From assembly GCF_003252795.1 (NCBI RefSeq), contig NZ_QEPQ01000003.1, forward strand, positions 400,047-464,046: 64,000 nucleotides of DNA, read 5' to 3'. Made by a program: the position numbers and the translations under genes. Shown one piece after another: positions 47,085-57,665 of the stretch; position 1 is the stretch's first letter; the number at the start of each line of letters is the position of its first letter. Source of the DNA: Haemophilus parainfluenzae. Its GTDB lineage: Bacteria; Pseudomonadota; Gammaproteobacteria; Enterobacterales; Pasteurellaceae. The notes beneath the pieces were generated by a model. The model saw nothing but the letters and a program-made list of their open reading frames with translations, was not told the origin of the DNA and did not search any database.

Positions 47085-49328
47085 TTACGCTGCTTTTTTC
47101 GGTTTAAAGAAAATCATCGTAAAGATTTGCCAGAAGAAAGCTAATGCACCGAAGATGAAGACAACGTCGCCACCGAAACGAACCCAACGTAGGGTATCGA
47201 ATAGAGGTTGTTGCATAAATTCTTCACTACGAGCATACCATAAGCCTTCAGAGATACTGGCATAACCTTGAATAATACCGATAGGTAATAAGCTTGATAC
47301 GATCATTAACACTAAACCGCCATTTAACAACCAGAAGCCCCATTTCATTAATTTATCGTTAAATGGTGTATCTGGGCGTAAATAACGAGCGATTAAGAAG
47401 ACGAAACCTAACGCTAAGAAACCATACACACCGAATAATGCGGCGTGAGCATGAACGGCAGTGGTATTTAAGCCTTGGATATAGTAAAGCGAAATTGGTG
47501 GATTGATTAAGAAACCAAATACGCCAGCACCTAACATATTCCAGAATGCCACTGCAACGAAGCAGTAAAGAGGCCATTTTAAGCGATCCATCCAAGGTGT
47601 TTTTTGTTGCATCGCCCAGTGTTCCCAAGCTTCATGGCCTAATAATACTAATGGTACCACTTCAAGCGCAGAGAATGATGCACCAACTGCGATAATTGGT
47701 GTGGTTGCACCTGCGAAGTATAAGTGGTGGAATGTACCTGGAATACCACCGATTAAGAATAATGCTGCTTCAGTAATGGTTGCCACAGTCGCAGTACGAC
47801 GCGAAACTAAACCTAAACTTACGAAGATGAATGAGAGTGCCGCTACAGAGAATACTTCGAAGAAGCCTTCTACCCATAGGTGAACTACCCACCAACGCCA
47901 GTATTCCATCACGGAAATGTGAGTATGCTCGCCATAGAATAATGCTGGACCATAGAATAAACCGATCGCAATTACTGAGGCGAAGAATAATGCCAATAAG
48001 TTTTTATCACCTGGTTGTTTGAACGCATTCACTGTACCGCGAAGCATTAAGACTAACCAGAATAAGATGCCTGCGAATTTCACTGCTTGCCAGAAACGAC
48101 CTAAGTCAATGAATTCATAGCCTTGGTGACCAAACATGAAGCTCCATTCTTCTGGAAGAATATGCGCAATCGCTAAGTAGCTACCAGTGAATGAACCGAC
48201 GACTAATACCACTAATGCCCAGTAGAGAACATCTACCCCCAATTTTTGGAATTTAGGATCTTTGCCGCCATTAATGATTGGCGCAAGGAATAAACCACCC
48301 GCTAAGAATGCCATTGCAATCCAGAATAAGGCTGCTTGAATATGCCATGTACGCACTAATGAATACGGGAAGTATTGAGAAATATCAATACCATAGAATT
48401 CTTGACCTTCAACCGTGTAGTGTGCAACAACTGCACCTAATGTGACTTGCAAGAGGAAAAGTGCAAGCACAGTGAAGAGGTATTTACCTAATGAACGTTG
48501 AGAAGGGGTAAGTTGTAATTTTGTGAGCGGATCGAACTCAGGTGTAGGTGGTTCTTTTTCATCTTCACGTTTTTTGAATGACCAAATCCATACTACGAAA
48601 CCAATACCTGCAATGAGGAATACCACACTCGCAATAGACCAAATGACGTTTTCTGGTGTTGGCACGTTATTAATTAACGGCTCGTGTGGCCAGTTGTTGG
48701 TGTAACTTGCGTGAGTATTTGGTCGTTCAGCAGATGCCGTCCATGCGGTCCAGAAGAAGAATTTAGCTAAGTCTTTACGAGCTTGTAAATCAGGAAGAGT
48801 ATTATCCTTCATCGCAAAGTGTTCACGGGTCACTTTGGTTGCAGGATCATCACCATATAAAGAGATGTAGTATTGTGCTGTTTTTTCCATTGCCGCTAAA
48901 CGGGTGTTTGAAAGCACAACGGTACCGTTTTCAACTTTGCTACCACGATATTCTTTGGTTAGACGCGCTTTTAATAACGTTTGTTGTTCATCATTTAAAT
49001 CAGCGAAGTTTTTACCAAATTCTTGATTCGCTGTAATATCCAACCAGTTAGTTAATTCACGGTGAAGCCAATCTGCCGTCCAGTCTGGTGCTTGGTATGC
49101 ACCGTGTCCCCAAACAGACCCCACTTGCATACCACCAGTGGTTTGCCAAGCGGTTTGACCATGTAAAATATCATCGTGAGTAATCACTTTTTCGCCAGAT
49201 TCAGAAACATATTGTTGCGGAATCGGTGGTGCTTCACGATAAACTTCGAACCCATAGTAACCGAGGATGGAGAAGGCTCCAATCAATACGGCGACTAATA
49301 GGTACCAGAACTTTTTATACTGTCCCAT
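47085..49328 (-). CDS. norB: Quinol-dependent nitric oxide reductase (qNor)
   Basis: Single-subunit enzyme reducing two NO to N2O with quinol electrons. 747 residues: N-terminal helix, a periplasmic NorC-like domain without heme (about 35-210), then a second helix and 12 helices of the NorB core. Conserved segments FWIAMAFLAGGLF, HLWVEGFFEVF and GTFHHLYFAG carry heme and iron ligands (His). The long N-terminal fusion identifies qNor rather than the cytochrome-dependent type. AGGAG precedes the ATG. A 35-bp dyad covers the promoter region. Confidence 0.95.
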   Translation of the reverse strand: MGQYKKFWYLLVAVLIGAFSILGYYGFEVYREAPPIPQQYVSESGEKVITHDDILHGQTAWQTTGGMQVGSVWGHGAYQAPDWTADWLHRELTNWLDITANQEFGKNFADLNDEQQTLLKARLTKEYRGSKVENGTVVLSNTRLAAMEKTAQYYISLYGDDPATKVTREHFAMKDNTLPDLQARKDLAKFFFWTAWTASAERPNTHASYTNNWPHEPLINNVPTPENVIWSIASVVFLIAGIGFVVWIWSFKKREDEKEPPTPEFDPLTKLQLTPSQRSLGKYLFTVLALFLLQVTLGAVVAHYTVEGQEFYGIDISQYFPYSLVRTWHIQAALFWIAMAFLAGGLFLAPIINGGKDPKFQKLGVDVLYWALVVLVVGSFTGSYLAIAHILPEEWSFMFGHQGYEFIDLGRFWQAVKFAGILFWLVLMLRGTVNAFKQPGDKNLLALFFASVIAIGLFYGPALFYGEHTHISVMEYWRWWVVHLWVEGFFEVFSVAALSFIFVSLGLVSRRTATVATITEAALFLIGGIPGTFHHLYFAGATTPIIAVGASFSALEVVPLVLLGHEAWEHWAMQQKTPWMDRLKWPLYCFVAVAFWNMLGAGVFGFLINPPISLYYIQGLNTTAVHAHAALFGVYGFLALGFVFLIARYLRPDTPFNDKLMKWGFWLLNGGLVLMIVSSLLPIGIIQGYASISEGLWYARSEEFMQQPLFDTLRWVRFGGDVVFIFGALAFFWQIFTMIFFKPKKAA

Positions 49329-49361
49329 TTTATCACTCCTAGATTATTAGAAAATATCACT

Positions 49362-49396
49362 TCCTGATGATTAAATGTCGTAGATAATCATCAGGA
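49362..49396. promoter_or_regulatory. 35-bp inverted repeat upstream of norB
   Basis: TCCTGATGATTA (49362-49373) and TAATCATCAGGA (49385-49396) are exact complements, 11 bases apart, 34-68 bases upstream of the norB start codon. Position fits an operator at the promoter, or a leader hairpin. It does not match FNR (TTGAT-N4-ATCAA), and I cannot assign it to NsrR or NorR by eye. Confidence 0.6.
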
Positions 49397-49511
49397 CCTA
49401 GATTTTACGCCAAGTAAAATACTTGAGCAATTATATCGGCTATCGATTGATGAAAATATTACCTAAAACTGAGTAATTTAATCAGGTAATAGGAAATGCT
49501 GAATAAAAAGA

Positions 49512-49553
49512 TAAAAAATACGGTCAAAAACCTATTGATTTTTGACCGCACTT
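49512..49553 (-). terminator. Terminator after ffh, includes an uptake signal
   Basis: CGGTCAAAAA (49521-49530) with TTTTTGACCG (49539-49548), 8-base loop; on the minus strand followed by a run rich in T. An uptake signal overlaps the stem (49545-49553). Confidence 0.85.
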
Positions 49554-49568
49554 TATTTGAAGAAGGAA

Positions 49569-50960
49569 TTAACGTTTAAACATACCGCCTAAACCACCAA
49601 GGCCACCTAAGCCGCCTCCGCCCATTAAGCCTTGCATGCCACGCATCATTTTCGCCATTCCACCTTTGCGCATTTTCTTCATCATGCGTTGCATTTCGTC
49701 AAATTGTTTCAGCAACTTATTCACATCTTGAACTTGAGTGCCAGAACCTAATGCAATACGACGACGGCGAGATCCTTTGATAATATCTGGATTGGCACGT
49801 TCTTTTAAGGTCATGGAATTAATGATGGCTTCCATTTTGATGAACATTTTGTCATCTACTTGATTTTTGACATGATCCGGTAAGTTTTTCGCACCCGGTA
49901 ATTTTTCAAGCATCGACATCATGCCACCCATTTTTTTCATTTCGCGAAGCTGTTCACGGAAATCGTCTAAGGTGAAATCATCGCCTTTCTTGAATTTTTG
50001 CGCCATTTTTTCCGCTTTTTCGCGATCGACTGAACGTTCCAGATCTTCGATAAGGGAAAGCACATCGCCCATGCCTAAAATACGGGATGCTACACGATCA
50101 GGATGGAATGGCTCGAGGGCTTCTGTTTTTTCACCCACACCAAGGAATTTAATCGGTTTGCCTGTGATTTGACGGATAGATAAAGCTGCACCGCCACGCG
50201 CATCACCATCCACTTTGGTTAAGATAACCCCGGTAAGTGGCAAAGCTTCATTGAAGGCTTTTGCAGTATTTGCCGCATCTTGACCCGTCATCGCATCAAC
50301 CGTGAAAAGCGTCTCAATTGGATTTAATGTCGCATGAACTTGCTTGATTTCATCCATCATCTCGCTATCAACGTGTAAGCGACCCGCGGTATCTACGATT
50401 AATACATCGTAAAATTTGAGTTTAGCGTCAGCAAGTGCCGCTTTTGCAATATCTACCGGTTTTTGTTTGACATCAGATGGGAAGAAGTCCACGCCAACAG
50501 ATTGTGCTAAGGTCTCAAGCTGTTTGATCGCCGCTGGACGATATACGTCAGCAGATACCACGAGCACTTTCTTTTTATAACGTTCGCGTAAGAATTTCGC
50601 TAATTTACCCACGCTGGTGGTTTTACCCGCACCTTGTAAACCCGCCATTAAAATAACTGCAGGTGGTTGTGTCGCCAGGTTTAAGCTTTCATTGGCTTCC
50701 CCCATGGCTTTTTCGAGTTCACGTTGAACAATTTTTAAGAACTCTTGGCCTGGTGTTAAGCTTTTATTGACTTCTTCGCCTAATGCGCTTTCTTTTACTT
50801 TGGCGATAAATTCACGTACGACAGGCAACGCAACGTCAGCTTCTAACAATGCCATACGCACTTCGCGTAGGGTTTCTTTAATATTATCTTCAGTTAAGCG
50901 ACCTTTACCGCTAATGTTGCGTAGCGTTTTAGAAAGGCGATCCGATAAATTCTCAAACAT
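49569..50960 (-). CDS. ffh: Signal recognition particle protein Ffh
   Basis: GTPase that with 4.5S RNA targets nascent membrane proteins to FtsY. 463 residues: N domain, G domain with GLQGAGKTTS near 104-113, DTAGR and TKVDGDARGG, and a methionine-rich M domain (from about 325) whose end is Met/Gly rich (GGGGLGGLGGLGGMFKR). Followed by a terminator. ypjD is divergent, as in E. coli. Confidence 0.97.
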   Translation of the reverse strand: MFENLSDRLSKTLRNISGKGRLTEDNIKETLREVRMALLEADVALPVVREFIAKVKESALGEEVNKSLTPGQEFLKIVQRELEKAMGEANESLNLATQPPAVILMAGLQGAGKTTSVGKLAKFLRERYKKKVLVVSADVYRPAAIKQLETLAQSVGVDFFPSDVKQKPVDIAKAALADAKLKFYDVLIVDTAGRLHVDSEMMDEIKQVHATLNPIETLFTVDAMTGQDAANTAKAFNEALPLTGVILTKVDGDARGGAALSIRQITGKPIKFLGVGEKTEALEPFHPDRVASRILGMGDVLSLIEDLERSVDREKAEKMAQKFKKGDDFTLDDFREQLREMKKMGGMMSMLEKLPGAKNLPDHVKNQVDDKMFIKMEAIINSMTLKERANPDIIKGSRRRRIALGSGTQVQDVNKLLKQFDEMQRMMKKMRKGGMAKMMRGMQGLMGGGGLGGLGGLGGMFKR

Positions 50961-51099
50961 TTTAAATCCTGTTTTTTCTTAAAAAATTGCCGTGATTATA
51001 CCGAAATTTGGGCGTTTTTCATCATTTCAAATAAAATTATGGCGATCTAGAGAAAAGATCCGTTAAAATAAGAATAATTCCTAGTAAAGAGAACGCATT

Positions 51100-51885
51100 A
51101 TGTGGTTTGCCCTTTTTTCGATTATTTTTTATATTCTTAGTCTATTGCTGATCGCTCCATTTTTGATGAACTCATCAGAAGGGAAGTTGAGTCGAAGAAA
51201 AACTCCATTTTTTCTGACCGCACTTGCTGCAATTATTCTGCATGCTGTCAGCACTTTCCCTTTGTTAGAGGATTTGGCCTCAGGGCAGAGTTTTACGCTA
51301 ATGGAAATCGCTTCCTTAATGAGTGTAATTATTGCTGCCTTAGCGACGCTTTCAATGTTTCTGGTTTCCACGATGTGGTTTGTTTTACCTATCGTGTATG
51401 CGTTTTCGATCATTAGCTTGATCTTTGCGACATTCTTATCAAGCCATATCATTCAGATGCTTAATCAAAATACATTGATGCTGTTCCATATCGGTTTGTC
51501 GCTGTTTACCTATGCAGTTTGTTTTATTGCAACGCTTTATGTGATTCAGTTGGTCTGGTTAGACCGTAATTTGAAAAAACGTAAAATTCAATTTTCGCCA
51601 GCAATTCCACCATTAATGGCGGTAGAACGTCATTTCTTCTGTTTATTTGCGATGGGAGAAGTTTTACTCACGCTGACTTTAATTTCGGGTACTTATCATG
51701 TATTACAAGCAGTAACCCTAGAAAATCTGCACAAAGCGATTTTCTCTTTCCTTGCTTGGATTAGTTTTGGTATTGCTTGTTTTGGTCATTGGCGACTAGG
51801 TTGGCGTGGAAAAAGGATGATTATTTACGCAATTTCAGGTATCATTCTGCTCACGATTGGCTATTTTGGTAGTCGTTTGATTTAA
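51100..51885 (+). CDS. ypjD: YpjD, inner-membrane protein of the CcsA/CcmC-like assembly family
   Basis: 261 residues, about eight predicted helices, with the cytochrome c assembly-family pattern (SLFTYAVCFIATLYVIQL, WISFGIACFGHWRLGW). No WWD heme motif is visible, so it is not a direct heme handler by sequence. Divergent from ffh and upstream of the CorC-family gene, the arrangement found in E. coli. Function not established. Uptake signal 51217-51225 is read Thr-Ala-Leu. Confidence 0.87.
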   Translation: MWFALFSIIFYILSLLLIAPFLMNSSEGKLSRRKTPFFLTALAAIILHAVSTFPLLEDLASGQSFTLMEIASLMSVIIAALATLSMFLVSTMWFVLPIVYAFSIISLIFATFLSSHIIQMLNQNTLMLFHIGLSLFTYAVCFIATLYVIQLVWLDRNLKKRKIQFSPAIPPLMAVERHFFCLFAMGEVLLTLTLISGTYHVLQAVTLENLHKAIFSFLAWISFGIACFGHWRLGWRGKRMIIYAISGIILLTIGYFGSRLI

Positions 51886-51904
51886 TCAAAATCAAAGAAC
51901 AGGT

Positions 51905-51937
51905 AAAAAGTGCGGTGAAAATAACCGCACTTTTTGT
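51905..51937 (+). terminator. Terminator after ypjD made of two uptake signals
   Basis: AAAAAGTGCGGT and ACCGCACTTTTT arms with a 7-base loop; both contain exact signals (51908-51916 and 51924-51932). Confidence 0.9.
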
Positions 51938-51963
51938 TGATTAACGAACAAAAGGATTTACCC

Positions 51964-53232
51964 TTGGACAGTATTCCCCTTAGTACTTTATTTATTACAC
52001 TCATTATTTGTTTAGTTTTATCAGCCTATTTTTCCGGCTCAGAAACCGGATTACTCTCTCTCAATAAATATCGCCTTCGTTTTATGGCGGAACAAGGTAA
52101 TAAAGGTGCGCAAAAAGCAGAAAAACTGCTTGAGAAGCCAGATACCTTGTTAAGTTTTATTCTGATCTTTAATAACCTTGTTAATATCAGTGCTTCAGCT
52201 ATTGCAACCATGATTGGTATGCGTTTATATGGCGATGCGGGTGTGGCTATTGCAACAGGTTTATTAACCTTTGTGATGCTTGTTTTTTCTGAAATTTTCC
52301 CTAAAACTGTCGCGGCAATGCATCCTGAAAAGGTGGGATTATTTTCAAGTCATATCTTGGTCTTGCTATTAAAAATATTTTATCCGTTAGTTTGGTTAAT
52401 GAATATTTTCACGAAAACGTTAATGCGAATGGTGGGTTTAAAACCCGATATGCAAAAACAAGTGATTAGCCGTGAAGAACTTCGTAGTATTGTATCGGAA
52501 GCGGGAGAAGCTACACCGGATGAACAGCATCCACAAATGTTGCTCTCTATTTTAGATATGGAAACCGTGACCGTCGACGATATCATGGTGCCACGTAATG
52601 AAATTGCTGGGATTGATATTGATGACGATTGGAAAGCCATTATGCGTCAGCTTAATCATGCACCACATAATCGAATTGTGTTGTATAAAGGCAGCCTTGA
52701 TGAGCAAGTATTAGGTATTTTGCGTGTGCGTGAAGCGTTTCGTTTGTTATTAGAAAAAAATGAATTTACTAAAGAAACCTTATTACGTGCCGTCGATGAA
52801 GTGTACTTCATTCCAGAAGGGACACCACTAAAAACACAATTAGCGAATTTCCGTACGAAAAAAGAACGTATCGGATTAGTGGTGGACGAATATGGTGACA
52901 TTAAAGGACTCGTCACGCTTGAAGATATTTTAGAAGAAATTGTGGGTGATTTTACAACCACTACTGCACCGACTATTGAACAAGAAGTCGTTCAGCAATC
53001 TGATGGTTCGATGATTATTGAAGGTTCGGCAAATCTTCGTGATTTGAATAAAATGTTTAGTTGGGAATTAGATACAGAAGATGCACGCACCTTTAATGGT
53101 TTGATTCTCGAGCATCTTGAAGATATTCCTGATGAAGGAACTGTTTGTGAAATCAATGGCTTAAGAATTACCATTTTAGAAGTCAGCGATAACATGATCA
53201 AGCAAGCAAAAGTGGAGAAGTTAGCCTCTTAA
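51964..53232 (+). CDS. yfjD: HlyC/CorC (CNNM) family transporter or regulator
   Basis: 422 residues: N-terminal CNNM membrane domain (about 1-190, four helices, LSAYFSGSETGLLSLNKYRLR), paired CBS domains (about 200-330, VDDIMVPRNEI and IGLVVDEYGDIKGLVTLEDILEE-like segments) and a C-terminal CorC_HlyC domain. Family members take part in Mg/Co efflux or resistance. The start is TTG at 51964 with AAAGGA upstream, giving MDSIPLSTLF; the frame opens to 51934 but that is inside the preceding terminator. Confidence 0.85.
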   Translation: MDSIPLSTLFITLIICLVLSAYFSGSETGLLSLNKYRLRFMAEQGNKGAQKAEKLLEKPDTLLSFILIFNNLVNISASAIATMIGMRLYGDAGVAIATGLLTFVMLVFSEIFPKTVAAMHPEKVGLFSSHILVLLLKIFYPLVWLMNIFTKTLMRMVGLKPDMQKQVISREELRSIVSEAGEATPDEQHPQMLLSILDMETVTVDDIMVPRNEIAGIDIDDDWKAIMRQLNHAPHNRIVLYKGSLDEQVLGILRVREAFRLLLEKNEFTKETLLRAVDEVYFIPEGTPLKTQLANFRTKKERIGLVVDEYGDIKGLVTLEDILEEIVGDFTTTTAPTIEQEVVQQSDGSMIIEGSANLRDLNKMFSWELDTEDARTFNGLILEHLEDIPDEGTVCEINGLRITILEVSDNMIKQAKVEKLAS

Positions 53233-53295
53233 ATACGGCTTTTTCTGACCGCTCTTTTTGTTTAAGAAATACGTTATTTTAACAAAGGATTGAAT

Positions 53296-54333
53296 ATGAC
53301 GGATGAGATTCGTTTAACACAATACAGCCACGGCGCAGGTTGAGGCTGTAAAATTTCGCCTAAGGTGTTAGGGACAATTTTACAGACTAAACTCGAAAAA
53401 TTTGCTGATCCCAATTTATTAGTGGGAAATGAAACAGCGGATGATGCAGCGGTTTATGATCTTGGTAATGGTACTGCAATTATCAGTACCACGGATTTCT
53501 TTATGCCGATTGTGGACGATCCTTTTGATTTTGGACGTATTGCCGCAACCAATGCCATTAGCGATATTTTTGCAATGGGTGGTAAGCCGATTATGGCAAT
53601 TGCCATTTTAGGTTTCCCTATTAATAAATTACCGGCAGAAGTGGCACAGAAAATTGTTGATGGTGGCCGTTTTGCTTGTCATCAAGCGGGGATTTCACTG
53701 GCTGGTGGACACTCGATTGATGCGCCAGAACCTATTTTTGGTTTAGCCGTAACAGGCGTTATAGCAACGGATCGTGTAAAACGTAATGCCTCAGCGGAAG
53801 CAAATTGTAAGCTTTATTTAACCAAGCCATTAGGTATCGGTGTGCTGACTACTGCTGAGAAAAAAGGCAAGTTAAAACCAGAACATCAAGGATTGGCAAC
53901 GGCAGCCATGTGTCAAATGAACCTGATTGGTAGCCAATTTGCGGAAGTTGCTGGTGTAACTGCCATGACGGATGTCACTGGCTTTGGTTTATTAGGACAT
54001 TTAGCTGAAATCTGTGAAGGCTCAAATCTTAATGCGGTTGTGCATTTTGATAAAATCAAATTATTAGATGGCGTAGCGGATTATATTGCTGAAGGTTGTG
54101 TACCAGGTGGAACCAACCGTAACTTTGAAAGCTATGGTCATAAAATTGGTCCTCTTACGGATTATCAAAAGGCGGTACTTTGCGATCCTCAAACTTCAGG
54201 TGGCTTGTTGATTGCGGTTAAACCTGAAAGTGAAGCGGAAATCTTAGAGATTGCGAAAAAAGCCGGTATTGAGCTTAGTGAGGTTGGCGTATTGAAACCT
54301 CACCAAGAAGGTGTGCTGGTAGAAGTCGAATAA
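53296..54333 (+). CDS. selD: Selenophosphate synthetase SelD, predicted selenoprotein (UGA codon 16 read as selenocysteine)
   Basis: Makes selenophosphate from selenide and ATP, the selenium donor for Sec-tRNA. The true reading frame starts at ATG 53296 ([15 protein letters not shown]), meets an in-frame TGA at 53341-53343 (codon 16), and continues [10 protein letters not shown] to a stop at 54331-54333, 345 residues. The TGA is at the catalytic position that is Cys in E. coli SelD (GAGCGCK). Conserved SelD segments follow: [34 protein letters not shown] and [16 protein letters not shown]-like hairpin follows the TGA. AAAGGA precedes the ATG. Reading from a start after the TGA would lose the active site, so a plain ORF search would truncate this gene. 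Confidence 0.95.
53346..53385 (+). promoter_or_regulatory. Bacterial SECIS-like hairpin in selD mRNA
   Basis: Begins 2 bases after the UGA. CTGTAAAATT (53346-53355) and AATTTTACAG (53376-53385) form a perfect 10-bp stem; above it CCTAA (53359-53363) pairs with TTAGG (53368-53372) around a GGTG loop. Distance and apical GU-containing loop agree with SelB-binding elements. Confidence 0.85.
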
Positions 54334-54351
54334 GTCATTTTCGTTAAAATA

Positions 54352-54383
54352 AAAAGTGCGGTGAAATTCACCGCACTTTTTTT
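54352..54383. terminator. Bidirectional terminator of two uptake signals between selD and fadD
   Basis: AAAAAGTGCGGTGAA and TTCACCGCACTTTTT pair almost throughout; exact signals at 54354-54362 and 54370-54378, followed by Ts. Confidence 0.92.
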
Positions 54384-56199
54384 ATTCTTTATTTTCCTTG
54401 TTCTCTTTATTGTTGGAATACATCGAATCAATGATATGACGATAACGTTCCATAATTACTTTTCGGCGTAATTTGAGCGTAGGCGTGATTTCACCAAGTT
54501 TGACGCTAAATGCCTGAGAGAGTAGCGTAAATTTCTTCACCTGCTCAAAGTGTGCCAGTTCTTTTTGAAGACTTTCGATACGTTGTTCAAACATTTTGAT
54601 AATGTCAGAGTGTTTGAGTAATTCCATACGATCTTGATACTTAATATTCAGTTTTTTCGCATATTCTTCTACGTTATCAAAACAAGGTACGATCAACGCT
54701 GAAACATATTTTTTTGCATCAGCAATAATCGCAATTTGTTCGATAAATTTATCTTTTCCAATTTTACCTTCGATATATTGTGGCGCAATGTATTTGCCGT
54801 TAGACGTTTTCATCAACTCTTTAATACGGTCGGTAATGAATAAATTACCATCAGCATCAAATTCACCAGCATCTCCCGTTTTCAAGAAGCCATCTTCAGT
54901 GAAGGCTTGAGCCGTTTCTTCAGGTTTTTTATAGTAGCCTTTCATTACCATGCCACCACGCACCAGAATCTCGTTATTTTCACCAATTTTAACTTCTGCG
55001 TTTGGCATTAATTTACCAATAGAATTCGGATTAAAATGATGATCATCCCAGCAAGAAACGGTAGCCGTGGTTTCTGTCATGCCATAACCGAGTTTGATAT
55101 TAATCCCAATGCTATGGAAGAAAAGGCCAATGGTTGGTTCTAATTTTGCGCCACCACAAGGCATCATTTTGATACGCCCGCCTAACAATGAACGCAGCTT
55201 AGACAGCACCAGTTTATCGGCAAGCGCATAACGTTTTTGCAAAAAGAACGGGACTTTTTTATTTTGAGAGAGAAGATCAAAACGTTTTTGCCCCACTGCA
55301 ATCGCCCAATGGAAAATCATCTGACGAATAAAAGGCGCTTTTTGGACTTTATCAAGCACGGCAGAATAAATTTTTTCATAGAAACGCGGTACAGCACACA
55401 TAAAGGTCGGGCGCACTTCCGTTAATGCTTCACGTACTTGATTGGTATCTTCGAGATAACAAAGGATTGCTCCGCGATGTAACACATAGGCAACCCAAGC
55501 ACGCTCAAAAATATGGCTAAATGGTAAAAAAGAAAGTGAAACCTCATCTTGATTAACATCTAATGCAATATCATGGGCTTCAAGTTGATGTGCCAAGTTA
55601 TTGTAATCGAGCATTACGCCTTTCGGTTCACCTGTTGTGCCAGAGGTGTAGATGATCGTGAATAAATCATCCATCGTTTTATTTGCTAAGCGAGTTTCAA
55701 ATTCAGTCTGAAATTCGGCTTTACCTAATTGAATTAAATCGTCCCAATGGCAGGAAAGGGTAGTTTCTGTCAGTTGAATTTGTTCTTTCATGGCCACAAT
55801 TTTTTGTAATTGTGGACACTGATGTGCAATTTCTAACGCTTGGTCATATTGTTCTTGATCACCAACAAACAGAATTTTGACATCGGCATGATTTAAAATA
55901 AATTCAGCTTGCTGTGCCGTATTGGTTGCATAAATTGGAACAGTGATAGCTCGGACTTGAAGCGCTGCAATATCAGCGATTGTCCAACGTGACATATTGT
56001 GTGCAAAAATCGCAATTTTATCTTGTACTTGAATATTGCAAGCAAGAAAAGCTAATGAAAGCTGATCAAGCTGTTGTTGGAATGCGTTCCACGAAATATC
56101 TTTCCACAAGCCATTAATTTTATGACGAAGTGCGGTTGCATTTTGACGAGTTTTTGCCTGCTGGCGAATTCGATTGACGAAATGACGTTCTAAATTCAT
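54382..56199 (-). CDS. fadD: Long-chain acyl-CoA synthetase-like AMP-forming ligase
   Basis: 605 residues of the ANL superfamily. AMP-binding signature [16 protein letters not shown] near 184-199, [15 protein letters not shown] near 363, and hinge [24 protein letters not shown] near 445-468. The sequence is closest in style to the long, FAA1-like bacterial class rather than E. coli FadD, and the chain-length preference is not certain. As I recall, the same gene is HI0002 next to gapdH in H. influenzae Rd. Uptake signal 56128-56136 reads Thr-Ala-Leu on the minus strand. Confidence 0.82.
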   Translation of the reverse strand: MNLERHFVNRIRQQAKTRQNATALRHKINGLWKDISWNAFQQQLDQLSLAFLACNIQVQDKIAIFAHNMSRWTIADIAALQVRAITVPIYATNTAQQAEFILNHADVKILFVGDQEQYDQALEIAHQCPQLQKIVAMKEQIQLTETTLSCHWDDLIQLGKAEFQTEFETRLANKTMDDLFTIIYTSGTTGEPKGVMLDYNNLAHQLEAHDIALDVNQDEVSLSFLPFSHIFERAWVAYVLHRGAILCYLEDTNQVREALTEVRPTFMCAVPRFYEKIYSAVLDKVQKAPFIRQMIFHWAIAVGQKRFDLLSQNKKVPFFLQKRYALADKLVLSKLRSLLGGRIKMMPCGGAKLEPTIGLFFHSIGINIKLGYGMTETTATVSCWDDHHFNPNSIGKLMPNAEVKIGENNEILVRGGMVMKGYYKKPEETAQAFTEDGFLKTGDAGEFDADGNLFITDRIKELMKTSNGKYIAPQYIEGKIGKDKFIEQIAIIADAKKYVSALIVPCFDNVEEYAKKLNIKYQDRMELLKHSDIIKMFEQRIESLQKELAHFEQVKKFTLLSQAFSVKLGEITPTLKLRRKVIMERYRHIIDSMYSNNKENKENKE

Positions 56200-56381
56200 A
56201 TAAGCCTTATTTGAGCGAACAACTGTACGCTAATATAAACGAAATAAATTTAAAATCTAGTAAAATGTTATTATTTTGTGAATATAGAATAAATGATAGA
56301 CATATTATTTTTCTATTTTTATATTGAAATGAGCAATAAAGAATATATAAAGTATTGAGAAAATTTAAATTGATTAGAAAT

Positions 56382-56412
56382 AAAAAACCGCTCTAAAAAG
56401 AGCGGTTAATTT
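56382..56412 (-). terminator. Terminator after gapA
   Basis: AACCGCTCT (56386-56394), 4-base loop, AGAGCGGTT (56399-56407); minus-strand T-run of six. It lies between gapA and fadD, so the two are separate units. Confidence 0.92.
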
Positions 56413-56426
56413 TTTAGCTATTTTGA

Positions 56427-57473
<1,047 letters not shown>

Positions 57474-57508
57474 TTAAACAAAATCGTTGCTCTAACGAGT
57501 TCCCGTGG

Positions 57509-57514
57509 ATTATA
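57509..57514 (-). promoter_or_regulatory. gapA -10 element
   Basis: TATAAT on the minus strand, predicted start near 57502. The -35 region is a T-run and a poor match, suggesting activator dependence. Confidence 0.6.
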
Positions 57515-57556
57515 GCATGGGCATTTTGATAAAAAAAAGGGTATATACCACTTTTT

Positions 57557-57572
57557 TGTGATCTCGATCACT
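57557..57572. promoter_or_regulatory. CRP binding site upstream of gapA
   Basis: TGTGA-TCTCGA-TCACT matches the consensus at nine of ten core bases with A/T-rich flanks. The centre (57564.5) is about 62 bases upstream of the predicted gapA start, a class I position. The site also precedes gmk on the other strand. Confidence 0.75.
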
Positions 57573-57665
57573 TTTTAACAATTTGGTAAAACAAATGAAA
57601 ATTTGACCGCACTTTTCATTTTCTTTTTGTATAATAAAAACAAACAACAAGAAGAGGTTTCAATT

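Noticed and set aside
47359..47628. Open frame on the minus strand inside norB
   Set aside because: It lies wholly within norB in another frame; a shadow of the real gene.
53365..54333. A shorter selD reading frame that starts after the TGA
   Set aside because: It lacks the N-terminal active site; the upstream frame through the UGA matches the family residue by residue.
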